Assembly: GCF_011742925.1 (NCBI RefSeq)
Contig: NZ_WAEL01000009.1
Location: forward strand, 221,465 to 285,464
Length of the DNA: 64,000 nt
Reading direction: 5' to 3'
Source of the DNA: Fibrivirga algicola
GTDB lineage: Bacteria > Bacteroidota > Bacteroidia > Cytophagales > Spirosomataceae
The position numbers and the translations under genes were made by a program. The notes beneath the pieces are model-generated. The model was not told where the DNA came from. It did not search any database and was given only the letters and a program-made list of their open reading frames with translations. Below are positions 42,830 through 51,346 of the stretch, piece by piece (positions within the stretch are counted from its first letter, which is position 1; the number at the start of each line of letters is the position of its first letter).

Positions 42830-43978
42830 ATGAATTGTTACCTGAGCTCAATCACCCTTATCTGTCTTGGTTTACTGGCGCAACTGCCAAACGCGCCAGC
42901 TGTAGCACAGGCACGAAAACCCTCGCCCGTACTAATTGGCTATGTCAGCGGCCAGGGGTGGTCGAAGGAGCAGATCGACGGGCGGAAACTTACCCACATC
43001 AACTACGCGTTTGCGGTTCCCTCCGCCGACGGTACGCTGGCACCGCTGTCGGCTCGGGACTCCGTCAATCTGGCTGCGCTGACGTCACTACGAACTGAGA
43101 ATAAAGACCTGAAGATTCTGCTATCGATTGGTGGCTGGGGTGGCTGTAAATACTTTTCGGATGCGGCGCTAACGGCATCCTCGCGCCAAAAATTTGCCAA
43201 CGCTGCCGTAGCGCTCCTGAAAAAACACAAGCTTGATGGACTGGATATCGACTGGGAGTACCCGGCGCAGATTGGGGCGGGTAACATTTTCCGGCCCGAA
43301 GACAAGCAGACGTTTACGCTTTTCCTGAAGGCGCTGCGTGATCGGCTGGATGAGCAGGGGAAGCAGGATAAGCGATCGGCGGCGGCTCATTACCTGCTCA
43401 CGGCAGCTACCGGTGGCGATACCGCATTTGTCAGCCACACCGAGTTGAGCAAGGCGCAGAAGTACCTGGATTATGTAAACCTGATGACCTACGATCTGTA
43501 TCACGGAAACGATAAAGTGACGGGGCATCACAGTCCATTGGGCCAGTCGAAGAAGGGAGATCAGTCGCGCAACAGCTCGATATCAGCCGTAGAGGGACAT
43601 ATCCGGGCGGGGGTTCCTGCCAACAAGCTTGTACTGGGTCTGCCTTTTTACGGGCGGGGCTGGACCGGCGTTACGCCTGTAGATAATGGGTTGTATCAGC
43701 CATCCACTGGTAAGCATCTGTTTATCAGCTACGACGAACTGGCCGAGAAATACATCGGCAAAAACGGGTATACACGCTACTGGGATGCCGATGCCCAGGC
43801 GCCGTACCTGTGGAACCCGGACACCAAAACATTTATCTCCTACGCTGATGAAGCGTCGTTTACCCCTAAGATCGAGTACGTAAAGAAAAAGGGGCTGGCG
43901 GGCGTAATGTTCTGGGAGTATATCTATGACCTGCGCGAGCAGAAGCTGCTCAACAAACTGGTTAGCGACTTACGCTAG
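42830..43978 (+). CDS. GH18 family chitinase-like glycoside hydrolase
   Basis: A 382-residue exported enzyme. The start at 42830 gives the signal peptide CYLSSITLICLGLLAQLPNAPAVAQ; the frame is open further up but without export features. Single GH18 TIM barrel: VLIGYVSGQGW (strand 1), HINYAFAVP, LKILLSIGGWGG (strand 3) and the catalytic DGLDIDWEYP with Asp136, Asp139, Asp141 and Glu143 as proton donor; later VNLMTYDLYHG (Met-Tyr-Asp) and GVMFWEYIYDL (Trp). The full DxxDxDxE set means it should be active, through substrate-assisted retention on N-acetylglucosamine polymers. No carbohydrate-binding module or sorting domain is attached. Divergent from the susCD locus. Confidence 0.93.
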   Translation: MNCYLSSITLICLGLLAQLPNAPAVAQARKPSPVLIGYVSGQGWSKEQIDGRKLTHINYAFAVPSADGTLAPLSARDSVNLAALTSLRTENKDLKILLSIGGWGGCKYFSDAALTASSRQKFANAAVALLKKHKLDGLDIDWEYPAQIGAGNIFRPEDKQTFTLFLKALRDRLDEQGKQDKRSAAAHYLLTAATGGDTAFVSHTELSKAQKYLDYVNLMTYDLYHGNDKVTGHHSPLGQSKKGDQSRNSSISAVEGHIRAGVPANKLVLGLPFYGRGWTGVTPVDNGLYQPSTGKHLFISYDELAEKYIGKNGYTRYWDADAQAPYLWNPDTKTFISYADEASFTPKIEYVKKKGLAGVMFWEYIYDLREQKLLNKLVSDLR

Positions 43979-43986
43979 CCCACGGC

Positions 43987-44793
43987 CTATTTCTGGGCTG
44001 CTTTGGTATTGTATTGATAAGTAAGCAGGGTTTCCGGTAGACTTCGGCTGAACTGGAGCATCAGCCTTGCCTCAGCCGACTCGTAGAACCACTGTTCATC
44101 TTTCAGACTGATCGTCCGCTGTGCGGGTGTACCAAATGCCTGTACTACATCGGCCAACGACGTTTTGCCCTGCTCGAGGGTCAAGACGTTATCGGCCGTC
44201 AATACGCTACTGGCACTAGTTGATGCGGACTTTTTCAGGGGCTCGGTAAACAGGTACTCGGCTACGACAAATGTGGGTTTGCTGGTATTCAGTTTTACCT
44301 GAAAACTGGCTTGTCTGGGCGTCGAATTGTACGATACTTCTTTATGACGCAGACTGACGGAGGCGTAGGTAGGCTCTCCCAGCAACCGAATGAGTTCGGC
44401 TTCGGTGTCCCCGGCCTTAACCAATTTTATCTGTTCTATGGCCAGTTCAGCTGAAGGCTGGAGCGGCGGGGCCTGGTACGAATAAGCCACCACTTTTTTC
44501 TCGGCGTCGAACACAATATGCACACTAGTTTTGCCGCGCCGGTACATCCACTCGCTTTGTATCGCTCCAACAGACACATCGGTAGGAGTGCCTAGTAAGA
44601 GCCGTACAGTCTGTTGCGTACTTTCCCCGCAGCTAAGTTTGCTAACCGTTTCATAGTCGGGAACTGGCGTGAAGAGCGTCGGCTGATTGATGCCTGTTCG
44701 TGCGTTAACCACCCGTTCTGTTTCAACTGAAGACGAGCAAAGAGCAGCTGTACCGGATAAACAGACGGCCACAAGAGTCAGTAAGGCGTGCAT
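43987..44793 (-). CDS. Exported protein with three tandem BamE/SmpA-like modules
   Basis: A 268-residue protein not matching a named family as a whole. N-terminal signal sequence (MHALLTLVAVCLSGTAALC). Three internal repeats of about 55-65 residues share the BamE/OmlA pattern of G-x-x-x-x-x-V/L-x-x-x-L/F-G-x-P followed by W/V-x-Y and a beta hairpin: CGESTQQTVRLLLGTPTDV (~55), KAGDTEAELIRLLGEPTYA (~125) and EQGKTSLADVVQAFGTPAQ (~210). In BamE this fold sits in the outer-membrane assembly machine; related beta-lactamase-inhibitor-like folds bind proteins. A triple array is unusual. The convergent chitinase ends 8 bases away. Function unknown. Confidence 0.6.
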   Translation of the reverse strand: MHALLTLVAVCLSGTAALCSSSVETERVVNARTGINQPTLFTPVPDYETVSKLSCGESTQQTVRLLLGTPTDVSVGAIQSEWMYRRGKTSVHIVFDAEKKVVAYSYQAPPLQPSAELAIEQIKLVKAGDTEAELIRLLGEPTYASVSLRHKEVSYNSTPRQASFQVKLNTSKPTFVVAEYLFTEPLKKSASTSASSVLTADNVLTLEQGKTSLADVVQAFGTPAQRTISLKDEQWFYESAEARLMLQFSRSLPETLLTYQYNTKAAQK

Positions 44794-44854
44794 AAGGCGC
44801 TTGAGTTAACGTGGTTATGCTACGTGAACTGACAATAGGCTGGTGGCAGTATAC

Positions 44855-44878
44855 CGTTCAGCGTAAATCTATTGAACG
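44855..44878 (-). terminator. Weak hairpin after fructose-1,6-bisphosphatase gene
   Basis: CGTTCA (44855-44860) can pair with TGAACG (44873-44878) around a 12-base loop, 4 bases past the stop codon of the phosphatase gene. Only six base pairs; no U-tract. Confidence 0.25.
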
Positions 44879-44882
44879 TGTT

Positions 44883-45899
44883 CTACCCCAGCATACTGAT
44901 CAGGTTCTCTACCATGACGGGTGAGCCGATGTAGAGCGGTACACGCTGGTGCAGGCTGGTGGGCTTCACGTCGAGTACGGCCCGATGGCCCGTCGAAGCC
45001 AGGCAGCCAGCTTTTTCGGCCAGGAATGCCAGTGGAAACGCTTCGTACAGGAGGCGCAGCTTGCCCTCGCGATTTGTCCTGGTGGGTGGGTACAGGTAGA
45101 TACCACCTTTCAGGAGGTTTCTGTGAAAATCACCCACCAGCGAACCGATGTAGCGGGCCGTAAACTGCTTCTTTCGGCAGTCGGTCAGGTAATTGCGGAC
45201 GCCCTCTTCATAGCTGTCCAGGTTGCCATCATTGCAGGAGTAAATATGGCCGTCGGCGGGGCTGTGAATATCGGGGTGGGAGAGGATGAACTCACCCAGC
45301 GAGGCGTCATAGGTGAAACCGTTGGCGCTATGGCCGGTGGTGTAAACCATGATCGTTGAGGAGCCGTAAAGAATATAGCCGGCCGCTACCTGCTTGCGAC
45401 CGCCCTGCAGGAAGTCGGCCATTGTTGGCTCGCTGCCCACCGGGGTTACACGCCTGTAAATGGAGAAAATGGTGCCGATCGATACGTTCACATCGATGTT
45501 CGACGACCCGTCGAGGGGGTCGATGGCTACCACGTACTTGCCCTGGTTATTGCCCGTAAAAATAATGTCCTCGTCTTCTTCCGAAATAATGGCGCAGGCT
45601 TCTCCGCCATTTTTCAGGGCCCGGCAAAAGCGGATATTGGCAATCATATCCAGCTTCTGCTGACTTTCCCCCTGCACATTCTGCACACCCATACCACCCG
45701 TCAAGTCAATGAGGCCCGCCCGGTTCACTTCCCGGTGGATGATCTTTCCGGCCAGGGCAATGTCGCGTAGTAACTGCGATAGGTCACCGGTAGCATACGG
45801 AAAGGCCGTTTGCCGGTGCATGATGTATCGATCGAGGGTTACACCCACGGGCAGGGCTAACGGGTGCGAATTCGAGATTTCCAGTTGACTAACGTTCAT
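44883..45899 (-). CDS. fbp: Class I fructose-1,6-bisphosphatase
   Basis: Gluconeogenic phosphatase (fructose 1,6-bisphosphate to fructose 6-phosphate), 338 residues from the ATG at 45899. That start matches the usual length and begins [15 protein letters not shown]; longer frames add a hydrophobic leader that does not belong to the family. Metal and substrate sites: [12 protein letters not shown] (Glu pair), [20 protein letters not shown] (the family signature, metal-binding Asp-Pro-Leu-Asp-Gly), [35 protein letters not shown] and [19 protein letters not shown]. All catalytic residues are present. Cytosolic, probably a tetramer. Monocistronic by context. Confidence 0.96.
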   Translation of the reverse strand: MNVSQLEISNSHPLALPVGVTLDRYIMHRQTAFPYATGDLSQLLRDIALAGKIIHREVNRAGLIDLTGGMGVQNVQGESQQKLDMIANIRFCRALKNGGEACAIISEEDEDIIFTGNNQGKYVVAIDPLDGSSNIDVNVSIGTIFSIYRRVTPVGSEPTMADFLQGGRKQVAAGYILYGSSTIMVYTTGHSANGFTYDASLGEFILSHPDIHSPADGHIYSCNDGNLDSYEEGVRNYLTDCRKKQFTARYIGSLVGDFHRNLLKGGIYLYPPTRTNREGKLRLLYEAFPLAFLAEKAGCLASTGHRAVLDVKPTSLHQRVPLYIGSPVMVENLISMLG

Positions 45900-46312
45900 G
45901 AGCAGTTCAAATAAACTTGGTGTATAAATTAGGACGTGCAGAAGGCTGACTAAAGAAAATAACGTACCTGCCTCCTGCACGTACATACAGTGCGGGAGTT
46001 CGATTGAATGGACTTTTTTCTGATGAGGGCTACTCGATAAATTCTGGCAATCAGCGTGTTGGCGCTGTAAGAATAGATCGCCAATTTTATATACAGACGT
46101 TTTTACCTGAATTTATTCATGCAATCGTTATCGGGAACGATTGCAGTTAGCAAACGGGCTTGCTGGGTGCGCTTGTCCATCGTAGAACAGGGCACGATTG
46201 GGCCTTGCCTACCTGCGGGAGGGGAGGCAATTCGATTCATTGCTGGAAGGTCGGCCGGGAACGCTGGCGAGTGTCCAGCGCAGAACTTCGTCAAGGTCGC
46301 ATTCAACCCGCT
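45900..46312. other. Gene-free region upstream of fbp
   Basis: About 410 bases between fbp and the DUF3472 gene, both on the minus strand. The only clear structure is the hairpin at 46120-46145. The short open frames seen here on both strands have no family character. Confidence 0.5.
46120..46145. terminator. Hairpin downstream of the DUF3472 gene
   Basis: Perfect 10-bp stem TGCAATCGTT (46120-46129) with AACGATTGCA (46136-46145) and a 6-base loop ATCGGG. It lies about 170 bases past the DUF3472 stop codon, which is far for an intrinsic terminator, so it may instead be a regulatory element. Confidence 0.4.
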
Positions 46313-47626
46313 TCAGGGTAACGTGCTCAGATCGATGGCCGGTGTCAGGCGGGTGGCCGGCCGGGTGAAGCTGGTACCAATGGGCGTGTAGGCGTCGAAG
46401 AAGCCGCAGTTCTGTAAGAAAAAGCGGCCGTTGCGCAGGCCCCCGGCGTAGTCCATTCGGTAGGCTTTCCGGGCCGTGTTGTCGCCGGTAAACTGACTGG
46501 TCGTCAACTCCTGCCAGTGGCCCTCCTTCGTTCTGATCCACTGGTTCCCGAATTCCACATCCCGCTGGATGTTGCCCGTTTCTGGTGTGAAATTTTCAAG
46601 AAAGGAGTATAGGGACTTTAGGTACGTGGTTGTTTTGGGGCGTTTAAAGCAGGCAATCACCTGCCAGTTGGCGTCGTCGGGTGCTTTGAAGTAAGCCGTG
46701 TAAGCGGTGTATCCGTCGGCCACCGGGGTGGCATGCAGCAGGAATTTATAGGGTTGACCTGCCTTCCAGTTGTAGCGCAGAAAGCTCTGCCCACCCGCGC
46801 CTTCATTGCCAAACTCATTGGTAACAACCGCCGGACCCTTGCGTTCGAGCCTGATTTTCTGATCGTCGGGAATCGATTTTGGGTCGTCGGTCTGGAAGGG
46901 GCTCCAGACCGAAAACAGGATACGCCGCTCGGTTGGTGAATTGACCTGCATGCCGAAATAACCCTCACCGAAGCCGGTTGCCATATAATACGACCCGATG
47001 ACATCACTGCCGCTGGGTACGGTTACTTCGTTATAAAACCACTCGGCATCTACCCCCGCCTGAACTGGGTAGCGCAGGTGCACGGAAGGCCCCCGCCGAC
47101 CCCAGTAGAAAAAATTGCCCTCGTTGGTACGGACAAATGCAGTGCGCTCGTCTACAGCCGGGCCGGCAATACCCAAGTCGGCTATTTCTGCGTAGGTCTT
47201 GCCGGTTTTGTGTACGCCCTGAAGGGTGATTTTAACGTACCCGGCTTTAGCGATGGTCCACTCGCCCAGCGCCTGGTCGGCGTAGGTACTGCCCTCGACG
47301 TCAACCTCGTTTGATTGGCCAGCCAGCGTAACCCGAAGGCGGCTTTTCCCCGACTGCACGCGCATACTGGCTGACAGTGCCACCGTTCCCGCTTTCTCAA
47401 AACGAACGTACGTGTCGATGGTCGTTATCGGATTGGTCCAGTTCGTCAGTCCTTCTTTCGAGATAACGGCCGATTTTCGCCCTTCGCTGCTTACCCAGCT
47501 GTTGCCCCCAATTGGTACCCGAAGCTGGTTCTCGCTGGCTGTCGGTGAATCATTTTTGGGAGGCGTCAAGAAGCAGAACGCGGTCAGCAGGAAGTACACA
47601 AGCGAATGAGTGGCTGAGATAGGCAT
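46313..47626 (-). CDS. DUF3472 domain protein with N-terminal DUF5077-like lectin domain
   Basis: A 437-residue exported protein from the ATG at 47626 (MPISATHSLVYFLLTAFCFL signal peptide). Residues ~30-150 form a beta-sandwich like DUF5077 (WTNPITTIDTYVRFEKAGTVAL, LRVTLAGQSNEVDV, AKAGYVKITLQG). Residues ~160-430 match DUF3472: FFYWGRRGPSVHLRYPV, MATGFGEGYFGMQVNSPTER, LFSVWSPFQTDDPKSIP and GAGGQSFLRYNWKAG. Proteins of this kind are common among Bacteroidota polysaccharide genes, but no activity is established. Hypothesis: carbohydrate binding at the cell surface. It follows an esterase-like gene on the same strand, separated by an 11-bp hairpin, so probably an independent unit. Confidence 0.82.
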   Translation of the reverse strand: MPISATHSLVYFLLTAFCFLTPPKNDSPTASENQLRVPIGGNSWVSSEGRKSAVISKEGLTNWTNPITTIDTYVRFEKAGTVALSASMRVQSGKSRLRVTLAGQSNEVDVEGSTYADQALGEWTIAKAGYVKITLQGVHKTGKTYAEIADLGIAGPAVDERTAFVRTNEGNFFYWGRRGPSVHLRYPVQAGVDAEWFYNEVTVPSGSDVIGSYYMATGFGEGYFGMQVNSPTERRILFSVWSPFQTDDPKSIPDDQKIRLERKGPAVVTNEFGNEGAGGQSFLRYNWKAGQPYKFLLHATPVADGYTAYTAYFKAPDDANWQVIACFKRPKTTTYLKSLYSFLENFTPETGNIQRDVEFGNQWIRTKEGHWQELTTSQFTGDNTARKAYRMDYAGGLRNGRFFLQNCGFFDAYTPIGTSFTRPATRLTPAIDLSTLP

Positions 47627-47745
47627 GAGTCTGCGCGATTGGTCATTGACTAAAATGACGTTGAATGGTCGAAAACGCAAACATAGGGCTGTTCGCGTTT
47701 TATTGAACTGAACAGCCTGATTTGTGGCCTGTTCTTTCGTAAATC

Positions 47746-47780
47746 CGTTCGCTATCAAGGAACCCAGGCGATAGCGAACG
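47746..47780 (-). terminator. Hairpin between the esterase and DUF3472 genes
   Basis: Perfect 11-bp arms CGTTCGCTATC (47746-47756) and GATAGCGAACG (47770-47780) with a 13-base loop, located 14 bases past the esterase stop codon. Not followed by a U-run. Confidence 0.55.
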
Positions 47781-47794
47781 TACTCGAACAGTGC

Positions 47795-48493
47795 CTATCG
47801 GCGGTGCTTCAGGAGCCACCGGTAAATTGCCTTTTTCTCATAGACATAGAGAATATCGTGGCCCTTGTTGGCTAGTTTAGAAAAACGGACATTTCCCCGG
47901 CAAGCGGCGAGCCGTCTTACGAGCCGGGCACTCTCGTCGATTGGGATCACGTCGTCGGCGGTGCCGTGAAAGGCCCAGACAGGAACGTTTTTGATCTGGC
48001 AAATCTGCGTTGAATCGTCGCAGCCACCGCATAACGGCGCAATGGCCGCGAAGGTAGTCGGATAGGCTACTGCCGTTTGCCAGGTGCCGTAACCACCCAT
48101 GCTCACACCCGTCAGGTAAATGCGCTTCGGGTCGATTCGGTATGTCTGGGTCAGTTCGGCATACAGCGAGTCGAACCAGTTCTCGGTCGACCAATACTTG
48201 CCTTCCGGGCATTGGGGTGAGGCAATGAGCGCGTTGATCTGTCGGCCCTTTATAAGGGCGTGCGGTGGACCATACTGCTTCAGTTTAGTCAAATCGTTGC
48301 CCCGGTGCGAGCCACCGTGCAGGTAAATGATCAACGGATACGCTTTCTGGCTTTTCCCGTATGAATTGGGCACGTGAAGCAGGTAATCGTACCGAACCTG
48401 AGGTTTACTTTTCTGGGCTGGCTGGGCAACCGTCAACCCGTTACACAGGAGGAGAAAAAAGCCAGACAGGCAGGTGAATATAACGGGTCGCAT
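47795..48493 (-). CDS. Secreted alpha/beta-hydrolase (esterase / prolyl oligopeptidase-like)
   Basis: A 232-residue exported hydrolase from the ATG at 48493 (MRPVIFTCLSGFFLLLCNGL signal peptide; a longer frame adds seven unlikely residues). Alpha/beta-hydrolase catalytic triad: nucleophile Ser in YLTGVSMGGYGTW, Asp in FHGTADDVIP, His in NKGHDILYVYE. The oxyanion segment LIIYLHGGSHRG precedes. It belongs to the PHB-depolymerase/carbohydrate-esterase-like group of single-domain secreted hydrolases, so substrates could be feruloyl or acetyl esters; not decided by sequence. Its neighbour DUF3472 may be carbohydrate-related. Confidence 0.87.
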   Translation of the reverse strand: MRPVIFTCLSGFFLLLCNGLTVAQPAQKSKPQVRYDYLLHVPNSYGKSQKAYPLIIYLHGGSHRGNDLTKLKQYGPPHALIKGRQINALIASPQCPEGKYWSTENWFDSLYAELTQTYRIDPKRIYLTGVSMGGYGTWQTAVAYPTTFAAIAPLCGGCDDSTQICQIKNVPVWAFHGTADDVIPIDESARLVRRLAACRGNVRFSKLANKGHDILYVYEKKAIYRWLLKHRR

Positions 48494-48620
48494 CGATGCA
48501 GAAGTCTGTTGCAAAGATGCGACCCGGAGGCTAGTTTAAAGAAAAAAGGCTACTGTAAAGTTGCTTCTGCGCGGTTTCGCGAGGTAAGCTCCGCGCTCCG
48601 GTAAACTCCCTCGAAATTGC

Positions 48621-49319
48621 TCACTGCTGAACCTGTTGGAGTGCTTTTCCTGTCAACTCCAGTTTCACCGATGGATCGACGGACAGCGTTAACCCGTCCA
48701 GAAAATTAGTTTCTTGCTTGAAATAAGAGCTGTCTCGTGCTGTAATGACTCCTTTCCCGATCCGATTCCGTTTGCCGTACATTTCCAGGTGGTTGCGGCC
48801 CGAAATGGAGGCGTGTAATTGGTTATAGGTCAAATGCTTCACAAGAATATTGCCTCTGATTCGCTGTTGTAGCGTCAATACGGTACCCGTGAAATCTTGA
48901 ACCTGGCAAATCGCATTACGTGTCGAAACCGAGGCTAACTGAGGTAGCTGGACGACGAATTGCGGATCATTCCACTCCTCGCTATTCACGTACTCGTCAA
49001 ATGGCCAGCCTGCAACGGGATTAACGTCCAGAAATAACGTATCACGCTCCACCCGAAAGGTGTACGTAGCTCGTTTCCAGGTCTGTACTGAGTCGGCCAG
49101 TAAACGGGTGGTTTTTCCTGGCTCGATCTGCACAACGGCGGCGGACGGGCCGGTAATCTGAACCGAATGAAAAGGGGGGAGGGACTTTTTCTGCCACCGC
49201 GCGTACTTGTCAGATTTGTCGATCGAATCGAACTGCTGACGGATGGAAGTGGCCGCGCCAAACATAGCGACTAGCAGGCATAGGGCCAGGCCAAGCAAGA
49301 GTTTTACGCTTGTTGTCAT
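48621..49319 (-). CDS. GIN/DUF2807-like membrane-anchored protein of the ABC-GntR operon
   Basis: A 232-residue protein with one N-terminal helix (KLLLGLALCLLVAMFGAAT) and an extracytoplasmic beta-rich domain: FHSVQITGPSAAVVQIE, VVQLPQLASVSTRNAICQVQDF, LHASISGRNHLEMYGKRNRI. The repeated beta strands with S-x-N and G-x-N turns resemble the GIN (DUF2807) head domain that is also at the C-terminus of the PspC protein in this window. Its start overlaps the GntR stop by four bases (ATGA), so it is the last gene of a four-gene operon. Possible role: surface or periplasmic accessory of the ABC transporter. Not an obvious member of a named family. Confidence 0.65.
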   Translation of the reverse strand: MTTSVKLLLGLALCLLVAMFGAATSIRQQFDSIDKSDKYARWQKKSLPPFHSVQITGPSAAVVQIEPGKTTRLLADSVQTWKRATYTFRVERDTLFLDVNPVAGWPFDEYVNSEEWNDPQFVVQLPQLASVSTRNAICQVQDFTGTVLTLQQRIRGNILVKHLTYNQLHASISGRNHLEMYGKRNRIGKGVITARDSSYFKQETNFLDGLTLSVDPSVKLELTGKALQQVQQ

Positions 49320-49687
49320 GAGGCAGAGGCGAGTTGATAGGCGTTAAAACGGGATTCGATTTCGGATATGTTGATACCGAGCAACGTCATGGTGCGGAAT
49401 AGGCCCGGCAGTTCAACGTCGAGGAAGTGGGCGCGGCGCATGGCCTTTACCCGGTCGGTGGCATCGTCGGCGGCGTAGTAACCCATGCCGCGTTTATTGA
49501 ACAAAATGCCTTGCTGTTGCAGAAAATCGAAGGCCCGCATGGCGGTGTTTGGGTTTACTTCCAGCGACGATCCCAAATCGCGCACCGACGGAATTCGCTC
49601 ACCGGGCGGCCAGGCCTGCTGAAGAATCTGCTCGCAGACATAGTCGGCGATTTGCAGATAGATAGGTTGTTTATCGTTGAATTCCAT
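49316..49687 (-). CDS. GntR family regulator, YtrA subfamily
   Basis: A 123-residue repressor. Start at the ATG at 49687 (MEFNDKQPIYLQIADYVCEQ is the family start); the extra upstream residues of the longer frame fall inside the ABC permease gene. Winged helix: WPPGERIPSVRDLGSSLEVN and PNTAMRAFDFLQQQGILF, then GMGYYAADDA. The effector part is only a short helical tail, as in YtrA-type regulators, which usually control an ABC transporter in the same operon. Here it is the third gene, 4 bases after the permease. The inverted repeat GTGTATTA-n6-TAATACAC in front of the operon is its likely operator. Confidence 0.9.
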   Translation of the reverse strand: MEFNDKQPIYLQIADYVCEQILQQAWPPGERIPSVRDLGSSLEVNPNTAMRAFDFLQQQGILFNKRGMGYYAADDATDRVKAMRRAHFLDVELPGLFRTMTLLGINISEIESRFNAYQLASAS

Positions 49688-49691
49688 GGAG

Positions 49692-50501
49692 TTACCGTTC
49701 GATCTCATTAAAGCGAATGCGGGCAATGACCCACAGCATGAGCAACGTACCTGCATAGGCACCGTATTTCAGCCAGTTGGGTGGGCCAAGGAGTTCGTAG
49801 TTCTGTTTATCAACGTGCACAGCGATTGGGTAAAAAGGGATTGCCGTCCCAACAAAATGCCCACCCAAGATCAACTTAATCAGCCATCCGTATAGCAGGA
49901 ATAGGCAAAATGTGGTGAACAGGGTGATGCCAATAGTGCGGGCAAACACGCCCCGTCGAAAGTAGAAACTGCATAGCAGACTGGTGCTTAAGCTAGCGAG
50001 CAGGGCAAAAAGAGTGAGGGGTAGGATACTACGTTCGTTATTCACCGGCCTCGTGTAAAAAATGAGTGTAGATACGTAGCGTTCTGTTTCTGCGGCCGGA
50101 AGATGCTTATTGGCAATGCTGAATATAAGGGCTTCGTAGCTGAAATAGACAACCCCTAGCAGGAGCAGGGCTGCCACCCAATACAGTATGCCCAGCCAGA
50201 ACTTTTCAGGACGTGAGGCAGGAATCATTATATAGGAAATAGCTGATTCTTGTTTGAAAAGCGCGCTGAAGATGTCGCTGCCCATGCTGAATGTAAGTAT
50301 GATGGCCGTGCTGAAAAAATAGGCCATAATGATACTCTGCGTGTTCCGAATGTTGAAATGGTCTACTGACAGAACCTGTGATGGAATGAGCAGAATGATC
50401 GGAATGAGGGCCAGTGCACCAAACAGGTACGTTCGGCTTTTGGTGGCCCAGAGCCAGCGGTGCAACCGGGTGAAGCGGCTAAAGGAAAAAGTCTGGTTCA
50501 T
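49692..50501 (-). CDS. ABC transporter permease of the YtrA-regulated operon
   Basis: A 269-residue membrane protein with six predicted helices (YLFGALALIPIILLIPSQVL, SIIMAYFFSTAIILTFSMGS, FWLGILYWVAALLLLGVVYF, ILPLTLFALLASLSTSLLC, GITLFTTFCLFLLYGWLIKL and YGAYAGTLLMLWVIARI). It has the ABC-2-like layout with a long loop after helix 3 and no motif for a substrate. It overlaps the ATPase gene upstream by four bases (ATGA) and is followed at once by the GntR gene. Such YtrA-linked transporters are often related to cell-wall or antibiotic stress in Firmicutes; the role in Bacteroidota is open. Confidence 0.85.
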   Translation of the reverse strand: MNQTFSFSRFTRLHRWLWATKSRTYLFGALALIPIILLIPSQVLSVDHFNIRNTQSIIMAYFFSTAIILTFSMGSDIFSALFKQESAISYIMIPASRPEKFWLGILYWVAALLLLGVVYFSYEALIFSIANKHLPAAETERYVSTLIFYTRPVNNERSILPLTLFALLASLSTSLLCSFYFRRGVFARTIGITLFTTFCLFLLYGWLIKLILGGHFVGTAIPFYPIAVHVDKQNYELLGPPNWLKYGAYAGTLLMLWVIARIRFNEIER

Positions 50502-51346
50502 GGCTTTGGTGCAGAGAAAAGTGATTTCATACGTTGTGGATTAGTAATGGCGGCGTTGAACAGCCGTTCCAGATCAATCGGTGTGTCGTCGCTTGGGTCG
50601 TCATTTTCGAGTACGACCGCATTCCCGCGCAAGCTGGGTTCGGTATATAGTGCATCGGCAGGTACGTCGCGGCCAAGTAACTCAAACCGGAGCCGTTGAC
50701 TTATGCGTTCCAGAGGTGCATTGATGAGCAACTCATGGTCATTGAGGACCACCACCGAGTCGATCAGTGAGTCGAGGTCACGTACCTGGTGGGTCGAGAT
50801 GACGATCAGCCGGTCATCGATTAGGGCAGCGGATACTATTTTCCGAAACTGGCTTTTCGATGGAATATCGAGGCCGTTGGTGGGTTCATCCATTAGCAGT
50901 ACGCTGGTATTGGTTGCTAGTCCGAAGCTGATGAACACTTTTTTTCGCTGCCCGAGCGACAGGTCAGCCAGTTTGCCGATGTCGGCGGGCAACTGAAATG
51001 CTTTCAGGTACTGCTGAAACTGAGCGCCGTTGAACTTCGGGTAAAATGCGCCCATCGTGGCAACGTACCTGGCGAGTGTCATCGAAGGCGTGTCGATCTC
51101 TTCGGGGAGAAAGAAAATGTCTTCCAGAAAGGCGGGTTCCCGGCGGCGCGGTTCATGGCCGTTCACCTGAAGTTGCCCCTCAGTCGGGAACAGCAGACCC
51201 GCCATCAGCCGCATCAGGCTCGACTTGCCCGCCCCATTCGACCCGAGTAATCCATAAATACGTCCCGGTGCCAGGTGAAGGCTAAGCTGCTGCAACACTG
51301 GTGGTTTTCGGCCGTAGCTAAAACTGACGTTTGTTAGTTCTATCAT
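50498..51346 (-). CDS. ABC transporter ATP-binding protein of the YtrA-regulated operon
   Basis: A 282-residue ATPase, first gene of the operon. Walker A GSNGAGKS (35-42), Q-loop region, signature DLSLGQRKK (~128-136), Walker B VLLMDEPTNGLD (149-160) and the switch His in VISTHQVRDLD. The last ~70 residues carry an acidic tail (LENDDPSDDTPIDLERLF) typical of Bacteroidota versions. No fused membrane domain, so it pairs with the adjacent permease. The start codon lies 8 bases after an inverted repeat expected to bind the GntR regulator. Confidence 0.93.
   Translation of the reverse strand: MIELTNVSFSYGRKPPVLQQLSLHLAPGRIYGLLGSNGAGKSSLMRLMAGLLFPTEGQLQVNGHEPRRREPAFLEDIFFLPEEIDTPSMTLARYVATMGAFYPKFNGAQFQQYLKAFQLPADIGKLADLSLGQRKKVFISFGLATNTSVLLMDEPTNGLDIPSKSQFRKIVSAALIDDRLIVISTHQVRDLDSLIDSVVVLNDHELLINAPLERISQRLRFELLGRDVPADALYTEPSLRGNAVVLENDDPSDDTPIDLERLFNAAITNPQRMKSLFSAPKP

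Noticed and set aside
46209..46541. Short frames downstream of the DUF3472 gene
   Set aside because: Frame-shifted shadows of the gene's 3' end.
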